Shown piece by piece: positions 17,527-27,007 of a stretch of 64,000 nt of DNA. The translations under genes were made by a program, and so were the position numbers. This stretch comes from CAIUGU01 sp040080215 (GTDB lineage Bacteria; Pseudomonadota; Gammaproteobacteria; Steroidobacterales; Steroidobacteraceae), in NCBI GenBank assembly GCA_040080215.1, contig JBEBIT010000012.1:1-64000 (forward strand), given 5' to 3'. The notes beneath the pieces are model-generated. The model made no database searches. It worked only from the letters and a program-made list of their open reading frames with translations, and was not told the origin of the DNA. How positions within the stretch are numbered: the first letter of the stretch is position 1; each line of letters starts with the position of its first letter.

Positions 17527-18813
17527 ATGGACAAACTGCAGATCAAGGGCGGCATCCCGCTCCATGGCGAGATTCGCATTTCCGGTGCCAAGAACGCCGC
17601 GCTGCCTATTCTGGCGGCGACGTTGCTGGCAAAGGCGCCGGTGACCATCGGCAACGTGCCGCACCTTCATGACGTCACCACCATGATCGAGCTGCTCGGC
17701 CGGATGGGAGTCAGCGTGACGGTCGACGAGAGGATGCGGATCGGCGTCGACGCCAACACGCTGACCGAGACAGTGGCGCCATACGAGCTGGTCAAGACGA
17801 TGCGTGCGTCCATCCTCGTGCTCGGTCCCCTGCTGGCCCGGTTTGGCCATGCGGATGTCTCCCTGCCGGGCGGGTGTGCGATCGGCGCGCGCCCCGTTAA
17901 CTTGCATGTCGCCGGGCTCCAGGCCATGGGGGCCGACATTCATATAGAGAACGGCTACATCCGTGCCCGCGCAGACCGGTTGCACGGGGCGCGACTCGTG
18001 CTCGACACGGTAACGGTGACCGGCACCGAGAACCTCATGATGGCGGCGGCGCTGGCCGATGGCACGACAATTCTCGAAAACGCCGCGCGTGAACCGGAGG
18101 TCGTCGATCTCGCCCATTTCCTGAATGCAATGGGCGCGAAGATCCGTGACGCCGGCACCGACACGATCACGATCGAGGGCGTCGAGTCGTTGGGCGGCAC
18201 CCATTATGAAGTGCTCCCCGATCGCATCGAGGCCGGCACCTACCTGGTCGCCGCCGCGATCACCGGCGGGTGGATCAGGCTCAAGAATACCCGTCCCGAT
18301 CACCTGGATGCCGTGCTCGCCAAGCTGCGCGAAGCCGGGGCCGAGATCAAGACCGGGGAAGACTGGATCGAGCTCGACATGCGCGGCCGGCGCCTTCGCT
18401 CCGTCGATATCCGTACCGCTCCCTACCCGGCCTTTCCGACGGACATGCAGGCGCAATTCGCGGCGCTCAACTCGGTGGGCGAGGGCGTGGCAACCGTGAT
18501 CGAGACCATCTTCGAGAACCGCTTCATGCACATGCTCGAGATGCGGCGCCTCGGCGCCGAGATCCGCATCGAAGGCAACACGGCCATCATCAAGGGTGTG
18601 CCCAAGCTCACGGCGGCGCCCGTGATGGCGACCGACCTCAGGGCATCGGCAAGCCTGGTGCTGGCCGGCCTGATTGCGGACGGCACGACGGAAATCGATC
18701 GCATCTACCACATCGATCGCGGCTACGAACGCATCGAGGAGAAGCTCGAGCAGCTGGGTGCGCAGATCAAGCGAATCGTGCCGAAGGGTCGTCGGGCGAC
18801 CGACAGGCAATAG
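17527..18813 (+). CDS. murA: UDP-N-acetylglucosamine 1-carboxyvinyltransferase
   Basis: MurA attaches enolpyruvate to UDP-GlcNAc, the first committed peptidoglycan step and the target of fosfomycin. The 428-residue protein has ISGAKNAALPILAATLL at the start, the catalytic loop LPGGCAIGARPVNLH with its cysteine intact (so expected fosfomycin-sensitive at the target), and DLRASASLVLAGLIADG near the end. It is probably cotranscribed with ibaG. Confidence 0.97.
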   Translation: MDKLQIKGGIPLHGEIRISGAKNAALPILAATLLAKAPVTIGNVPHLHDVTTMIELLGRMGVSVTVDERMRIGVDANTLTETVAPYELVKTMRASILVLGPLLARFGHADVSLPGGCAIGARPVNLHVAGLQAMGADIHIENGYIRARADRLHGARLVLDTVTVTGTENLMMAAALADGTTILENAAREPEVVDLAHFLNAMGAKIRDAGTDTITIEGVESLGGTHYEVLPDRIEAGTYLVAAAITGGWIRLKNTRPDHLDAVLAKLREAGAEIKTGEDWIELDMRGRRLRSVDIRTAPYPAFPTDMQAQFAALNSVGEGVATVIETIFENRFMHMLEMRRLGAEIRIEGNTAIIKGVPKLTAAPVMATDLRASASLVLAGLIADGTTEIDRIYHIDRGYERIEEKLEQLGAQIKRIVPKGRRATDRQ

Positions 18814-19162
18814 CTGGGGCCACCCTTCCGCGGCCTGTCCGGCTTGCGCCGCCGTGCAGCCGGCCCGGATCCGCCACCTGCAGGTCATGACCAGGACGCC
18901 GTGCGCCGATTCCGGACGTGCTGCGCTTCGGAAGAGCGTGAGATCGGGCTTCAAAGAGCGCCTTTCGTTGTGTGTATAATGCGTAATTCCGTGAATCTTT
19001 GGAGCCTTGGGGGACGCTGGGGAGCTGTTTTGGCCCTGGCCAGCCGGCTCGTTGCGGGTAAACCCTGATTGAGCCCAGACCTCGGCAAGGGCAAGGTTTC
19101 GCGCGAGGGGGTAGCCCAAGGTTGGATTCGGAGCGGGATGGGGTCTTCCGGAGAATGTTCTG
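18814..19162 (+). promoter_or_regulatory. Intergenic region with petABC promoter
   Basis: This 349-bp gap between murA and petA holds no convincing gene. At 18975-18980 there is a perfect TATAAT; 19 bp upstream a weak TTCAAA (18950-18955) may act as -35. The TATAAT with a following GCG is the best sigma-70 -10 in this part of the window and lies about 185 bp before petA, leaving a long untranslated leader. No terminator with a T-run was seen after murA. Confidence 0.5.
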
Positions 19163-19774
19163 ATGAGTCTAGAAGCTAAAGCCTTGGACGAGGGCGTGGA
19201 TGGTGGCAGGCGCCACTTTCTGCTCGTCGCCACGACGGTCACCGGCCTCGCCGGCGCCGCGTTTACTGCCGTGCCGTTCCTGTCGTCCTGGAAGCCGAGT
19301 GCCCGCGCCCAGGCGCTCGGTGCGCCGGTAGAAGTCGACATCAGCAAGCTCGAGCCAGGCGCCATCGTCAAGGTCGAGTGGCGCGGCCAGGCCATCTACA
19401 TCGTTCACCGGACACCCGAAATGCTGGCCTCCCTGGACAGCGTCGCGGGCAAGTTGCTCGACCCCAATTCCGACAGTTCGGACCAACCCGACTACGCAAA
19501 GAACGAGGCCCGCGCGGTCAAGCCAGAGTACCTGGTCCTGGTCGGCGTCTGCACCCACCTCGGTTGCGCCCCGCTCAACCGTTTCGAGCCGGCTGATGCC
19601 GAGCTGGGAGCCGACTGGCCGGGCGGTTTCTATTGCCCGTGCCACGGATCGCGATTCGACCTGTCCGGCCGCGTGTTCAAGGACGTGCCGGCACCCAAGA
19701 ACCTGCGCGTGCCGCCGTACCAGTTCATTGCTGATACGCGCCTGCTGATCGGTTCCGACACAGGGGCGGCATGA
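19163..19774 (+). CDS. petA: Ubiquinol-cytochrome c reductase, Rieske iron-sulfur subunit
   Basis: The Rieske subunit of the bc1 complex passes an electron from ubiquinol to cytochrome c1. The 203-residue protein has a twin-arginine signal anchor (GGRRHFLLVA at 14-23, then a hydrophobic segment) and both cluster-binding boxes: CTHLGC (Cys130, His132, Cys135) and CPCHGS (Cys158, Cys160, His161). Its stop overlaps the petB ATG in an ATGA. Confidence 0.97.
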   Translation: MSLEAKALDEGVDGGRRHFLLVATTVTGLAGAAFTAVPFLSSWKPSARAQALGAPVEVDISKLEPGAIVKVEWRGQAIYIVHRTPEMLASLDSVAGKLLDPNSDSSDQPDYAKNEARAVKPEYLVLVGVCTHLGCAPLNRFEPADAELGADWPGGFYCPCHGSRFDLSGRVFKDVPAPKNLRVPPYQFIADTRLLIGSDTGAA

Positions 19775-21051
19775 CAATGGGCTCACCGCAGAACGTTTAT
19801 GACCAGGCAGAAACCAAAGTGAACGCGTTCGTTGCATGGATTGATGCGCGCTTCCCGCTGACGAAGCTCTGGAAGGAGCACGCAGCCGAGTACTACGCGC
19901 CGAAGAACTTCAACTTCTGGTACTACTTCGGCGGCCTCGCGATGGTCGTGCTGGCGTTGCAGATCATCACGGGCATCTTCCTGACGATGAACTACAAGCC
20001 CTCGGCGGCAGAGGCGTTCGCGTCCGTCGAGTACATCATGCGCGACGTGGAGTGGGGCTGGCTGATCCGGTACATGCATTCCACCGGCGCATCGGCCTTC
20101 TTCATCGTCGTCTACCTGCACATGTTCCGCGCGATGCTCTACGGCTCGTACAAGGCGCCGCGTGAACTGCTGTGGATCTTTGGCATGCTGATCTTCCTGT
20201 GCCTGATGGCCGAGGCCTTCATGGGGTACCTGCTGCCCTGGGGCAACATGTCGTACTGGGGCGCCCAGGTGATCGTGTCCCTGTTCGGCACGATTCCCTA
20301 CATAGGCAATGCGCTTGTCGAGTGGATCCGCGGCGACTACTACATCTCGGACATCACGCTGAACCGGTTCTTCGCGCTGCACGTCATCGCGCTGCCGCTC
20401 GCGCTCGTGTTCCTCGTCATCGCGCACATCATGGCACTGCACGAGGTGGGCTCGAACAACCCGGACGGCATCGAGATCAAGAAGAACAAGGGCCCGGACG
20501 GGCATCCGCTGGATGGCATCCCGTTCCACCCGTACTACACGATCAAGGACATCGTCGGGCTTATCGTGTTCATCGCGCTCTTCTCGCTGGTGTTGTTCTT
20601 TGCACCGGACATGGGCGGCTACTTCCTCGAGCATGCGAACTTCGATCCGGCCAATGCCCTCCAGACCCCGGCGCACATCGCCCCGGTCTGGTACTTCACC
20701 CCGTACTACGCCATGTTGCGGGCAGTCCCGTCGTTCCTCGGAACGCAGGTCTGGGGTGTCCTGGTGATGGGCGCCGCGGTCGTCGTCTTCGCCTTCCTGC
20801 CCTGGCTCGACAAGTCCAACGTCAAGTCGATCCGCTATCGCGGCTGGCTTTACAAGGCATTCCTCGCGGCATTCGCCGTAGCGTTCGTGGTGCTCGGTTA
20901 CCTTGGCATGCAGCAGCCGACACCCACGGGCACGCTCGTCGCGCGGATATTCACGATCGTCTATTTTGCGTTCTTCCTGCTGATGCCGTGGTACACGCGC
21001 ATCGATGCGACGAAGCCGGTTCCGGAACGGGTGACTTACGATGCACATTAA
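19771..21051 (+). CDS. petB: Ubiquinol-cytochrome c reductase, cytochrome b subunit
   Basis: The membrane core of the bc1 complex, holding two b hemes and both quinone sites. The 426-residue protein is rich in membrane helices and shows LQIITGIFLTMNYKPS, MHSTGASAFFIVVYLHMFR, GYLLPWGNMSYWGAQV and the Qo motif region HIAPVWYFTPYYAMLR. ATG 19771 overlaps petA; ATG 19777 is an equally possible start. The 3' end overlaps petC by 11 bp. Confidence 0.97.
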   Translation: MTMGSPQNVYDQAETKVNAFVAWIDARFPLTKLWKEHAAEYYAPKNFNFWYYFGGLAMVVLALQIITGIFLTMNYKPSAAEAFASVEYIMRDVEWGWLIRYMHSTGASAFFIVVYLHMFRAMLYGSYKAPRELLWIFGMLIFLCLMAEAFMGYLLPWGNMSYWGAQVIVSLFGTIPYIGNALVEWIRGDYYISDITLNRFFALHVIALPLALVFLVIAHIMALHEVGSNNPDGIEIKKNKGPDGHPLDGIPFHPYYTIKDIVGLIVFIALFSLVLFFAPDMGGYFLEHANFDPANALQTPAHIAPVWYFTPYYAMLRAVPSFLGTQVWGVLVMGAAVVVFAFLPWLDKSNVKSIRYRGWLYKAFLAAFAVAFVVLGYLGMQQPTPTGTLVARIFTIVYFAFFLLMPWYTRIDATKPVPERVTYDAH

Positions 21052-21814
21052 GAAGGCACTGCTGCGGCTGGCCGCCCTTGGACTGACTGCGGGCGTATCG
21101 GTGCTTGCGCCGGCTGCCGTGTTTGCGATGGAGGCGGAAGGCGCCTCGGCCGAACACGCGAATGTGGACGTCGCCAATATCCCGTCGCTGCAGCGTGGCG
21201 CGCGCAACTTCGTCAACTACTGCATGGGTTGCCATTCCGCGAAGTTCGTCCGCTACAATCGGGTCGGGCGCGACCTCGACCTGTCGGAAAAGCAGGTCAT
21301 CGAGAACCTGATGTTCACGGGCGAGCGACCGTTCGACACGATGCAGAACGCGATGCCGGTGGCCCAGGCACGCGCCTGGTTCGGCAATCCTCCGCCCGAC
21401 CTGTCGCTCATTGCCCGCAGCCGCGGCGTCGACTACCTGTACACGTTCCTGAAGTCGTTCTACCTCGATCCTTCGCGTCCGACAGGCGTGAACAACCTGG
21501 CGTTGCCAGGCGCAGCGATGCCGCACGTGCTGTGGGAGCTGCAGGGCTTCCAGAAGGCGGTATATGAAGGCGAGACGGACGCGCAGGGCAACGTGCACAA
21601 GACCTTCAAAGGTTTCGAGCAGGCGACCAAGGGCAAGTTGAAGCCAGAGGAGTTCGACCTGTTCGTGCGTGATACCGTGAACTTCCTGTCGTACATCGGT
21701 GAGCCCGTGCAGCTGCAGCGGCGCAATCTCGGCTTCCGCGTGCTCGGCTTCCTGTTCGTCTTCTTCCTCTTTGCCTATTTCCTGAAGAAGGAAATCTGGA
21801 AGGACGTCAAGTGA
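21041..21814 (+). CDS. petC: Ubiquinol-cytochrome c reductase, cytochrome c1
   Basis: Cytochrome c1 accepts the electron from the Rieske subunit and passes it to soluble cytochrome c. The 257-residue product has a signal peptide (about 1-29, ending VFA), one heme c motif CMGCH (Cys61, Cys64, His65), and a C-terminal membrane anchor (VLGFLFVFFLFAYFLKKEIW). It closes the petABC operon. Confidence 0.96.
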   Translation: MHIKKALLRLAALGLTAGVSVLAPAAVFAMEAEGASAEHANVDVANIPSLQRGARNFVNYCMGCHSAKFVRYNRVGRDLDLSEKQVIENLMFTGERPFDTMQNAMPVAQARAWFGNPPPDLSLIARSRGVDYLYTFLKSFYLDPSRPTGVNNLALPGAAMPHVLWELQGFQKAVYEGETDAQGNVHKTFKGFEQATKGKLKPEEFDLFVRDTVNFLSYIGEPVQLQRRNLGFRVLGFLFVFFLFAYFLKKEIWKDVK

Positions 21815-21899
21815 CACCGGCGGGCCGCAGCACGGCTGCGGCCCGTATTGTTGACACGTCTCGAGTCGCACTGAGGGTTGTCAGAGGGTCCCTCGCTTG

Positions 21900-22499
21900 A
21901 TGACGCTTTTTTCCAAGGCACTTGATCCGTGGAGCCACCGTACGCGGCTGGTCATCGCGGAAAAAGCCATTCCCGTCGAAATCATCGACGTGGAAGAGGG
22001 CAAGCTGCCCGAAGACCTGCTCGACCTCAACCCCTATCACAGCGTACCGACGCTGGTGGACCGGGACCTCGTGCTCTATGACTCGCGGGTCATCATCGAC
22101 TACCTCGATGAGCGGTTTCCTTATCCTCCGTTGATGCCGGTCGATCCCGTGGCGCGAGCGCAGTTCCGCCTGGCCCTGTTCCGCATCGAACGCGACTGGT
22201 ACAGCCTTGGCGAACAGATCGAGGATCCCGCTGACCGCAAGCTTGGGCTGAAGGCGCGCAGCATCCTTCGCGACAGCATCCTTGCGACTGCGGACGTCTT
22301 CAAGGCGAAGCCTTACTTCCTGTCGGACGAATTCTCGCTGGTGGATGCCACCATCGCACCGATCCTGTGGAGACTGCATTCATGGGGTATCGAGTTGCCC
22401 GCCCAGGCGCAACCGGTGATCCGCTACGCAAACCTGGTGTTCGCACGGCCGGCCTTCCGCCACAGCCTCTCCGAGTCCGAACAGGACCTGCGCCTCTAG
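21900..22499 (+). CDS. sspA: Stringent starvation protein A
   Basis: SspA is a glutathione S-transferase-fold protein without transferase activity that binds RNA polymerase and alters transcription under starvation. The 199-residue product begins MTLFSKALDPWSHRTRLVIAEK and contains DLNPYHSVPTLVDRDLVLYDSRVI, the family core. ATG 21900 is preferred over the overlapping TTG at 21897. It lies after petC and before sspB, an order widely kept in gammaproteobacteria. Confidence 0.94.
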   Translation: MTLFSKALDPWSHRTRLVIAEKAIPVEIIDVEEGKLPEDLLDLNPYHSVPTLVDRDLVLYDSRVIIDYLDERFPYPPLMPVDPVARAQFRLALFRIERDWYSLGEQIEDPADRKLGLKARSILRDSILATADVFKAKPYFLSDEFSLVDATIAPILWRLHSWGIELPAQAQPVIRYANLVFARPAFRHSLSESEQDLRL

Positions 22500-22511
22500 G
22501 CGCCCGCATCG

Positions 22512-22934
22512 ATGACGGACGCTCCTGTCACTTCGCGCAGGCCCTACCTCCTTCGGGCCATGCACGAATGGATCACCGACAACAGCCAGACTCCGCATAT
22601 CGTGGTGGACGCGACCGTGGAGGGCGTGAAGGTGCCGGTGCAGCACGTCAAGGATGGCAGGATCATCCTCAACATCAGCCTGAGCGCGGCCCAGGGACTG
22701 AGTCTTGGCAATGATGCGCTCGGCTTTCGCGCGCGGTTCGGTGGTGTCAGCCAGGACATCGTGGTGCCCATGCCGGCCATCGTGGGCATTTACGCCCGTG
22801 AGTCCGGACAGGGCATGATCTTCGGCGACAACGACGGTCCCGTCGGGACGACCGAGCCGCCGACACCGTCTCCGCCGCCCGCGTCGCCGCCACCCGCAGC
22901 TCCGCGCAAGTCCCACCTCAAGGTCGTCAAGTAG
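22512..22934 (+). CDS. sspB: ClpXP protease specificity-enhancing factor SspB
   Basis: SspB delivers ssrA-tagged proteins to ClpXP. The 140-residue protein has the substrate-binding domain (RPYLLRAMHEWITDNSQTPH at about 9-28; LNISLSAAQGL) and a flexible proline-rich tail ending HLKVVK, matching the ClpX-docking tail of the family. It starts 13 bp after sspA, in the same operon. Confidence 0.94.
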   Translation: MTDAPVTSRRPYLLRAMHEWITDNSQTPHIVVDATVEGVKVPVQHVKDGRIILNISLSAAQGLSLGNDALGFRARFGGVSQDIVVPMPAIVGIYARESGQGMIFGDNDGPVGTTEPPTPSPPPASPPPAAPRKSHLKVVK

Positions 22935-22976
22935 CAACACAGTCGGCGCCTCCGGTCGGCGGCGCTGCCGTGCTCC

Positions 22977-25208
22977 TCAGAAGCGGAAGGTATAGTTCAC
23001 CTTCGCGGTCACTTCCGCATAGGTCGACTGGAAGCCGCCGGGCGTCGCGGGATCCTGCAGGTTGTGGTTCAGCACCAGGAAGGCTTCGCGACCGTCCTCC
23101 GGGACGTAGTGCAGCCGGCTGTTGATGCCGATGACGCCGGAGACGTTGTCGTACTGGATCAGGTTGACCCACGACAGCTTCGACGAGAACACCACGTCCG
23201 CGCGCACGCTGGTGAGCCGCACGATGAAGTCGCCCTGCGGCAACTCGACGTCGTTGTAGTCATAGCTCAGTGACGTCCTGAAGTGCTTCGACGGTCGCCA
23301 TGTCAGCTTGCCGACAAGGTTCACGCGTTCGCCTGTGTAGAAGTCACCAGCCCGGTACAGGACGCTGCCGCTCAGCGGACGACTGGTCGACGATGCGAAC
23401 TCGCCGCTGTACTCGTCGAAGCTGTAGTCGCCCACCGGCACGAAGATGCCGCGTGAAATCTGGAAGGGCGTTGTCAGCACTTCGCGGCTGCGATACACAT
23501 TGAAGCGATAGCTGTCGTTGGGCCTCGTGTTGAAATGCAAAGCCCGCCACACGGTGCTCTGCGATCGCAGGCCGCCATCCAGCACCTCCGCGCGACGCGC
23601 ATCGAGGCCGGTGAAGAGGAACTGGAAGGGGCCCGTACGCGGCCGCCAATGATGTGCCACTCCTGCGGAGTAGTCCTGGATTCCGCGCTCGCTGACGAAG
23701 CCAAGCGCCGGATTGAAGTTCTCGCCAATTTCCTTGAAGCCCGCATAGCCCTGCAAGCCGGTATTGCGCGGCACCCGCACGCCGAAACCGTACGCGCCCT
23801 GGCCGCCATCCACCCCTGTGGTTTCGCTTCGTTGTACCCAGCCTTCCGCCTGCAGGTTGAGCCCGCTTGCGAGCCGGCTGTTCTGGTACACGAAATCCGC
23901 GCCGATGAGGCTGTTGTCCAGATTGCTGCGCGGGTCGCCATGCGTGGCGATCACGCCGACGTTCGACTCCGCCAGCACGTTGGCGGACGCGCGCCCGACG
24001 AAGAGGTTGCTTGCGTTGATGCTGCCGAACTCATCCTGGCGGATACCGAGCGCACCCACGCTGAAGCGACCCATGCGACCGCTGACCTTGCCGCCGTAAT
24101 CGAGGTCCACCGGCACGCCCGTGGGCGAGAGGCCGATGTTTCGCGAGAAGAAGGGGCGGCCGTTTTGTCGTGCAGCGGTGGTCGGTGCTGCCGGACCCGG
24201 CTGGCCGAAGTTGCCGGACCCGATGTTGCCGAACTCGAAGACGTCGAGGTCCTTCAGGAAGAAGTCGCGCTTCTCCGGGAAGAACAGGTTGAATCGAGTG
24301 AGGTTGACCTGCCGGTCATCGACCTCCGTCGACGAGAAGTCGGTGTTGAACGTCAGCGCGGCGTTCAGCGACGGCGTGACCTTGTAGAACACGTCCATCG
24401 AGGGGCGCACCTCGGTCTTGCGATCGGCGGGGTTGAAGGTTCGCGCCTGGCGGACACTCACCGACGGGACGACGTCGAGGCCGATTCCATTGTCGAGACC
24501 TGCGAAGCCGCTGACGGTGCCGGCAATGCTGGGATCCTGCGACCGGTTGCGCGACACCCAGCCGATGCGCTCATTGGTGCTCGCGATGACGCGGAAGAAA
24601 TTGATGCCCCACGTGTCGTTGTCCTTGTTGAATGCAATGGTCTTGTACGGAATGGCCATTTCCGCCGTCCAGCCTTCGCTGTCCTGCGAGCCCGCGCCTT
24701 CGAAGATGCCGTCCCAGTTGAACTCCTGCTGCGTGACGTTCTGGTAGATGGCGTCGACGCGTACGCCGTTGGCGTTCACGACGAACAGGTAGCCGCTGCG
24801 TCGGTTGTTGAGCGGATCGATGATGAGGCCGAAGTGGTCGTCGCCGAGGAGGAACTCGCCCTGGCGAAGAATGCGAGCCGTGACGGGATTCGTGTCCCAG
24901 TTGCGGGCGGCGACATAGAGCGCATCCGTGTCGTACAGCAGGTAGATCTGCGTCCGCTGCGACGGCTTGGCGAACTCCGTCGGCTGCGTCAGGTGAAGGT
25001 CTTCGATCAGTGTCGCGCCAGCCCATTCCTCAGGACTGAAATGCCCGTCGATCACGGGCTTCGCCGCGGCGGGGCGGCTGATTGTGACTGCCTTCGTGAG
25101 TGCCGGCGGTGGCTCTGCAGCGGCGGCCATGTGTCCGAGGCCGACGATCACGAGGAAGAGTGCGATCCCGAGTTGCGAGCGTTTCACGTTCTTCATTCTT
25201 CTGTTCAC
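22977..25208 (-). CDS. DUF5916-type outer membrane beta-barrel protein with CBM9-like N-terminus
   Basis: A 743-residue secreted protein of unknown function. After a signal peptide (about 12-31) comes a CBM9-like beta-sandwich (about 40-210: KPVIDGHFSPEEWAGAT, DALYVAARNWDTNP, WTAEMAIPYKTI), then a long region rich in alternating aromatic strands (FSVGALGIRQDEF, SYDYNDVELPQGDF) ending in YTFRF, a C-terminal phenylalanine typical of outer membrane barrels. This layout fits the DUF5916 family. GTG 25208 overlaps the yraN stop in a GTGA; ATG 25196 is an alternative start. Ligand and role are unknown. Confidence 0.75.
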   Translation of the reverse strand: MNRRMKNVKRSQLGIALFLVIVGLGHMAAAAEPPPALTKAVTISRPAAAKPVIDGHFSPEEWAGATLIEDLHLTQPTEFAKPSQRTQIYLLYDTDALYVAARNWDTNPVTARILRQGEFLLGDDHFGLIIDPLNNRRSGYLFVVNANGVRVDAIYQNVTQQEFNWDGIFEGAGSQDSEGWTAEMAIPYKTIAFNKDNDTWGINFFRVIASTNERIGWVSRNRSQDPSIAGTVSGFAGLDNGIGLDVVPSVSVRQARTFNPADRKTEVRPSMDVFYKVTPSLNAALTFNTDFSSTEVDDRQVNLTRFNLFFPEKRDFFLKDLDVFEFGNIGSGNFGQPGPAAPTTAARQNGRPFFSRNIGLSPTGVPVDLDYGGKVSGRMGRFSVGALGIRQDEFGSINASNLFVGRASANVLAESNVGVIATHGDPRSNLDNSLIGADFVYQNSRLASGLNLQAEGWVQRSETTGVDGGQGAYGFGVRVPRNTGLQGYAGFKEIGENFNPALGFVSERGIQDYSAGVAHHWRPRTGPFQFLFTGLDARRAEVLDGGLRSQSTVWRALHFNTRPNDSYRFNVYRSREVLTTPFQISRGIFVPVGDYSFDEYSGEFASSTSRPLSGSVLYRAGDFYTGERVNLVGKLTWRPSKHFRTSLSYDYNDVELPQGDFIVRLTSVRADVVFSSKLSWVNLIQYDNVSGVIGINSRLHYVPEDGREAFLVLNHNLQDPATPGGFQSTYAEVTAKVNYTFRF

Positions 25209-25564
25209 AGCCTGAAGGCATCCTTGATCCAGTGCATCTGCAGGTCAGGCCCTTCCGGTTCGAGGGCCATCACGTCAAAGCGAAAAGGGTACTTGCGCAG
25301 ATCGCTACGAACCAGGGTCAGGTAGCGCGCCGCTGCTATCAGTCTTTGCTGCTTCTTCCTGTCGACGGAACCCGCGGCACCGCCGAAGCGGGCCGTGCTG
25401 CGCAATCGCACCTCGACCAATGCGACCACGGGGCCGTCGCGCATTATGAGGTCGATTTCACCATTGCGGCAGCGGAAATTCTTCTCGAGCAGCTTGAGTC
25501 CCCGGGCTTCCAGGAAGTGGCACGCCGCTGCTTCTGCTGCCACGCCCGCATCCTTGCGTTGCAT
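25205..25564 (-). CDS. yraN: YraN family (UPF0102) nuclease-like protein
   Basis: A small protein of the restriction-endonuclease-like fold whose role is unproven. From ATG 25564 it is 119 residues (MQRKDAGVAAEAAACHFLEA), with FRCRNGEIDLIMRDG and ALVEVRLRS carrying the acidic nuclease-type residues. The start is set by an AAGGA upstream; the frame is open to 25612 but would run further into lpoA. It lies between lpoA and the barrel gene, overlapping both closely. Confidence 0.88.
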   Translation of the reverse strand: MQRKDAGVAAEAAACHFLEARGLKLLEKNFRCRNGEIDLIMRDGPVVALVEVRLRSTARFGGAAGSVDRKKQQRLIAAARYLTLVRSDLRKYPFRFDVMALEPEGPDLQMHWIKDAFRL

Positions 25565-25586
25565 GGGAATCCTTGGCTTGAGGTTG

Positions 25587-26879
25587 TTAGCGGGAGGGTC
25601 CCCCGGCAGCAATCACTGCGAGAGGGCGCGGGCGGCCGTTCTCTACCTGCGCCCAATCCAGTTCGCGCCTCACGCGTCCTCTGTCGTCGACTGCCAGCCG
25701 GCCCGTCATGCCGGCGAGTGGTGTCGCGGCGGGTCTCGAGCCGCGCAAGACCGGGATCAGCTGGAATGCATCGTAGCCGAAGGCATATAACCTGCCACGT
25801 CCTTTCGAGCGAGTGGGCCAGTACGAAGAGAGAGAGCGCCGCAGGTTGTTCGCTGTCGCATCGGGCGCCACGATCCAGGGCATGTCCGGAAAGATCACGC
25901 CGTCGAGATCGGCATTGGCGTCGGAGTCGAGTTCGAAAACGTCGGACGTCGCATAGACCGGAAGGTCCTGTGACAGATGGAACCGCAACGCGGGGCGCAG
26001 TGACCGGCCCTGGAGCGGCTGGGCACCAATGAAGACGAACTGCACGTCGCTCCGCGTGCGGGGTTCGAATTCGAATCGGCTGCCGAGTGCCGCAGACAAG
26101 GCGCTGGCCCGGGTCCGGCTCTGATCGATCAGTAGCAGACGCGTGATGGGCAGCGAGTAGTCGCGTGCGGCGGTGTCATACAGCGTTCTGCCCACGAGCG
26201 TGCCGCCAGCGGCGGAGAACTCGGCATCGAAAGCACGCAACAGACGTTGTCCCCACTCGTTGTCCGGAACCAGCGCGACGCCGTGCGTGTGGCCGTCGGC
26301 AACGGCGCGTCGCGCGACCTGGCGCGCTTCGTCCTCGGGATCAAGGGCAAACTGGTACAGCAGGCCGGGTGGCGCTGCGCTGTCAGGCAGGTAGTTGAGT
26401 GCCAGCGAGGGCACGGCTACCGACCCGGCGTCGGCCACGGCCTGCACTTCTTCCTTGAGAAGGGGGCCGACCACGAATTGCGCACCTTCGCTGATCGCGC
26501 GTGCATATGCAGGTGCCGCGCCCAGTGAAGCGGAGTCGTAGATATTGACGGTCGGGCGTTGCGTCACGTCCTGGGCGAGTACAGCAGCGAGAAAGCCATC
26601 GCGCACTGCAACGCCCGCCACTTGCTGTCGGCCGGACAACGGGAGCAGCAGCGCAACCTGGCGCGGGTAGCCTGCCGGTCCCGCATCGGCGACGATCTGC
26701 TGGCCGATGCCGGCACCGGCAGCCTGTTCGCTGCTTCGCCCGGCGGTCGCCTGCGATGCCGCGGCAATGCCTGCCGTATTCGCGCGGCGCTGCGTCGGCG
26801 AAGGGCTTGTGCATGCAACCGCAGCAAGCAGCAACAAGAGCGCGGCAGCCACGGGTTGCAATGGCCAACCGCGTAACAT
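25587..26879 (-). CDS. lpoA: Penicillin-binding protein activator lipoprotein (LpoA/LppC family)
   Basis: LpoA is an outer-membrane lipoprotein that reaches through the periplasm to stimulate PBP1A. From ATG 26879 the 430-residue product opens with MLRGWPLQPVAAALLLLLAA and a lipobox ending at Cys23, then a disordered linker and a periplasmic-binding-like domain (QVALLLPLSGRQQVAGVAVR; GAQFVVGPLLKEEVQAV). ATG 26969 would add 30 residues ahead of the signal. Gammaproteobacterial yraN-lpoA-rsmI synteny supports the call. It is divergent from rsmI. Confidence 0.88.
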   Translation of the reverse strand: MLRGWPLQPVAAALLLLLAAVACTSPSPTQRRANTAGIAAASQATAGRSSEQAAGAGIGQQIVADAGPAGYPRQVALLLPLSGRQQVAGVAVRDGFLAAVLAQDVTQRPTVNIYDSASLGAAPAYARAISEGAQFVVGPLLKEEVQAVADAGSVAVPSLALNYLPDSAAPPGLLYQFALDPEDEARQVARRAVADGHTHGVALVPDNEWGQRLLRAFDAEFSAAGGTLVGRTLYDTAARDYSLPITRLLLIDQSRTRASALSAALGSRFEFEPRTRSDVQFVFIGAQPLQGRSLRPALRFHLSQDLPVYATSDVFELDSDANADLDGVIFPDMPWIVAPDATANNLRRSLSSYWPTRSKGRGRLYAFGYDAFQLIPVLRGSRPAATPLAGMTGRLAVDDRGRVRRELDWAQVENGRPRPLAVIAAGGPSR

Positions 26880-27007
26880 GCGCCGGCTCAAGCCCGAGCC
26901 ACCACCGCCTTCGGTCTGGCGCGCCAAGCCGGTCTGTGAGGCCGGCAATGATGTGAAATACTCAGCCATTGTTTTGCAGTGAACAAGCGAAGGTGACCAA
27001 AGACGTG

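Noticed and set aside
17197..19395. Long minus-strand open frame (over 700 codons) across murA
   Set aside because: It is a shadow of murA and petA in GC-rich DNA: no family similarity, low-complexity Arg/Ala/His content, and the plus-strand genes are certain. The same applies to long antisense frames over pyk (5624-7972), murG (38618-40342) and secA (49627-51201).
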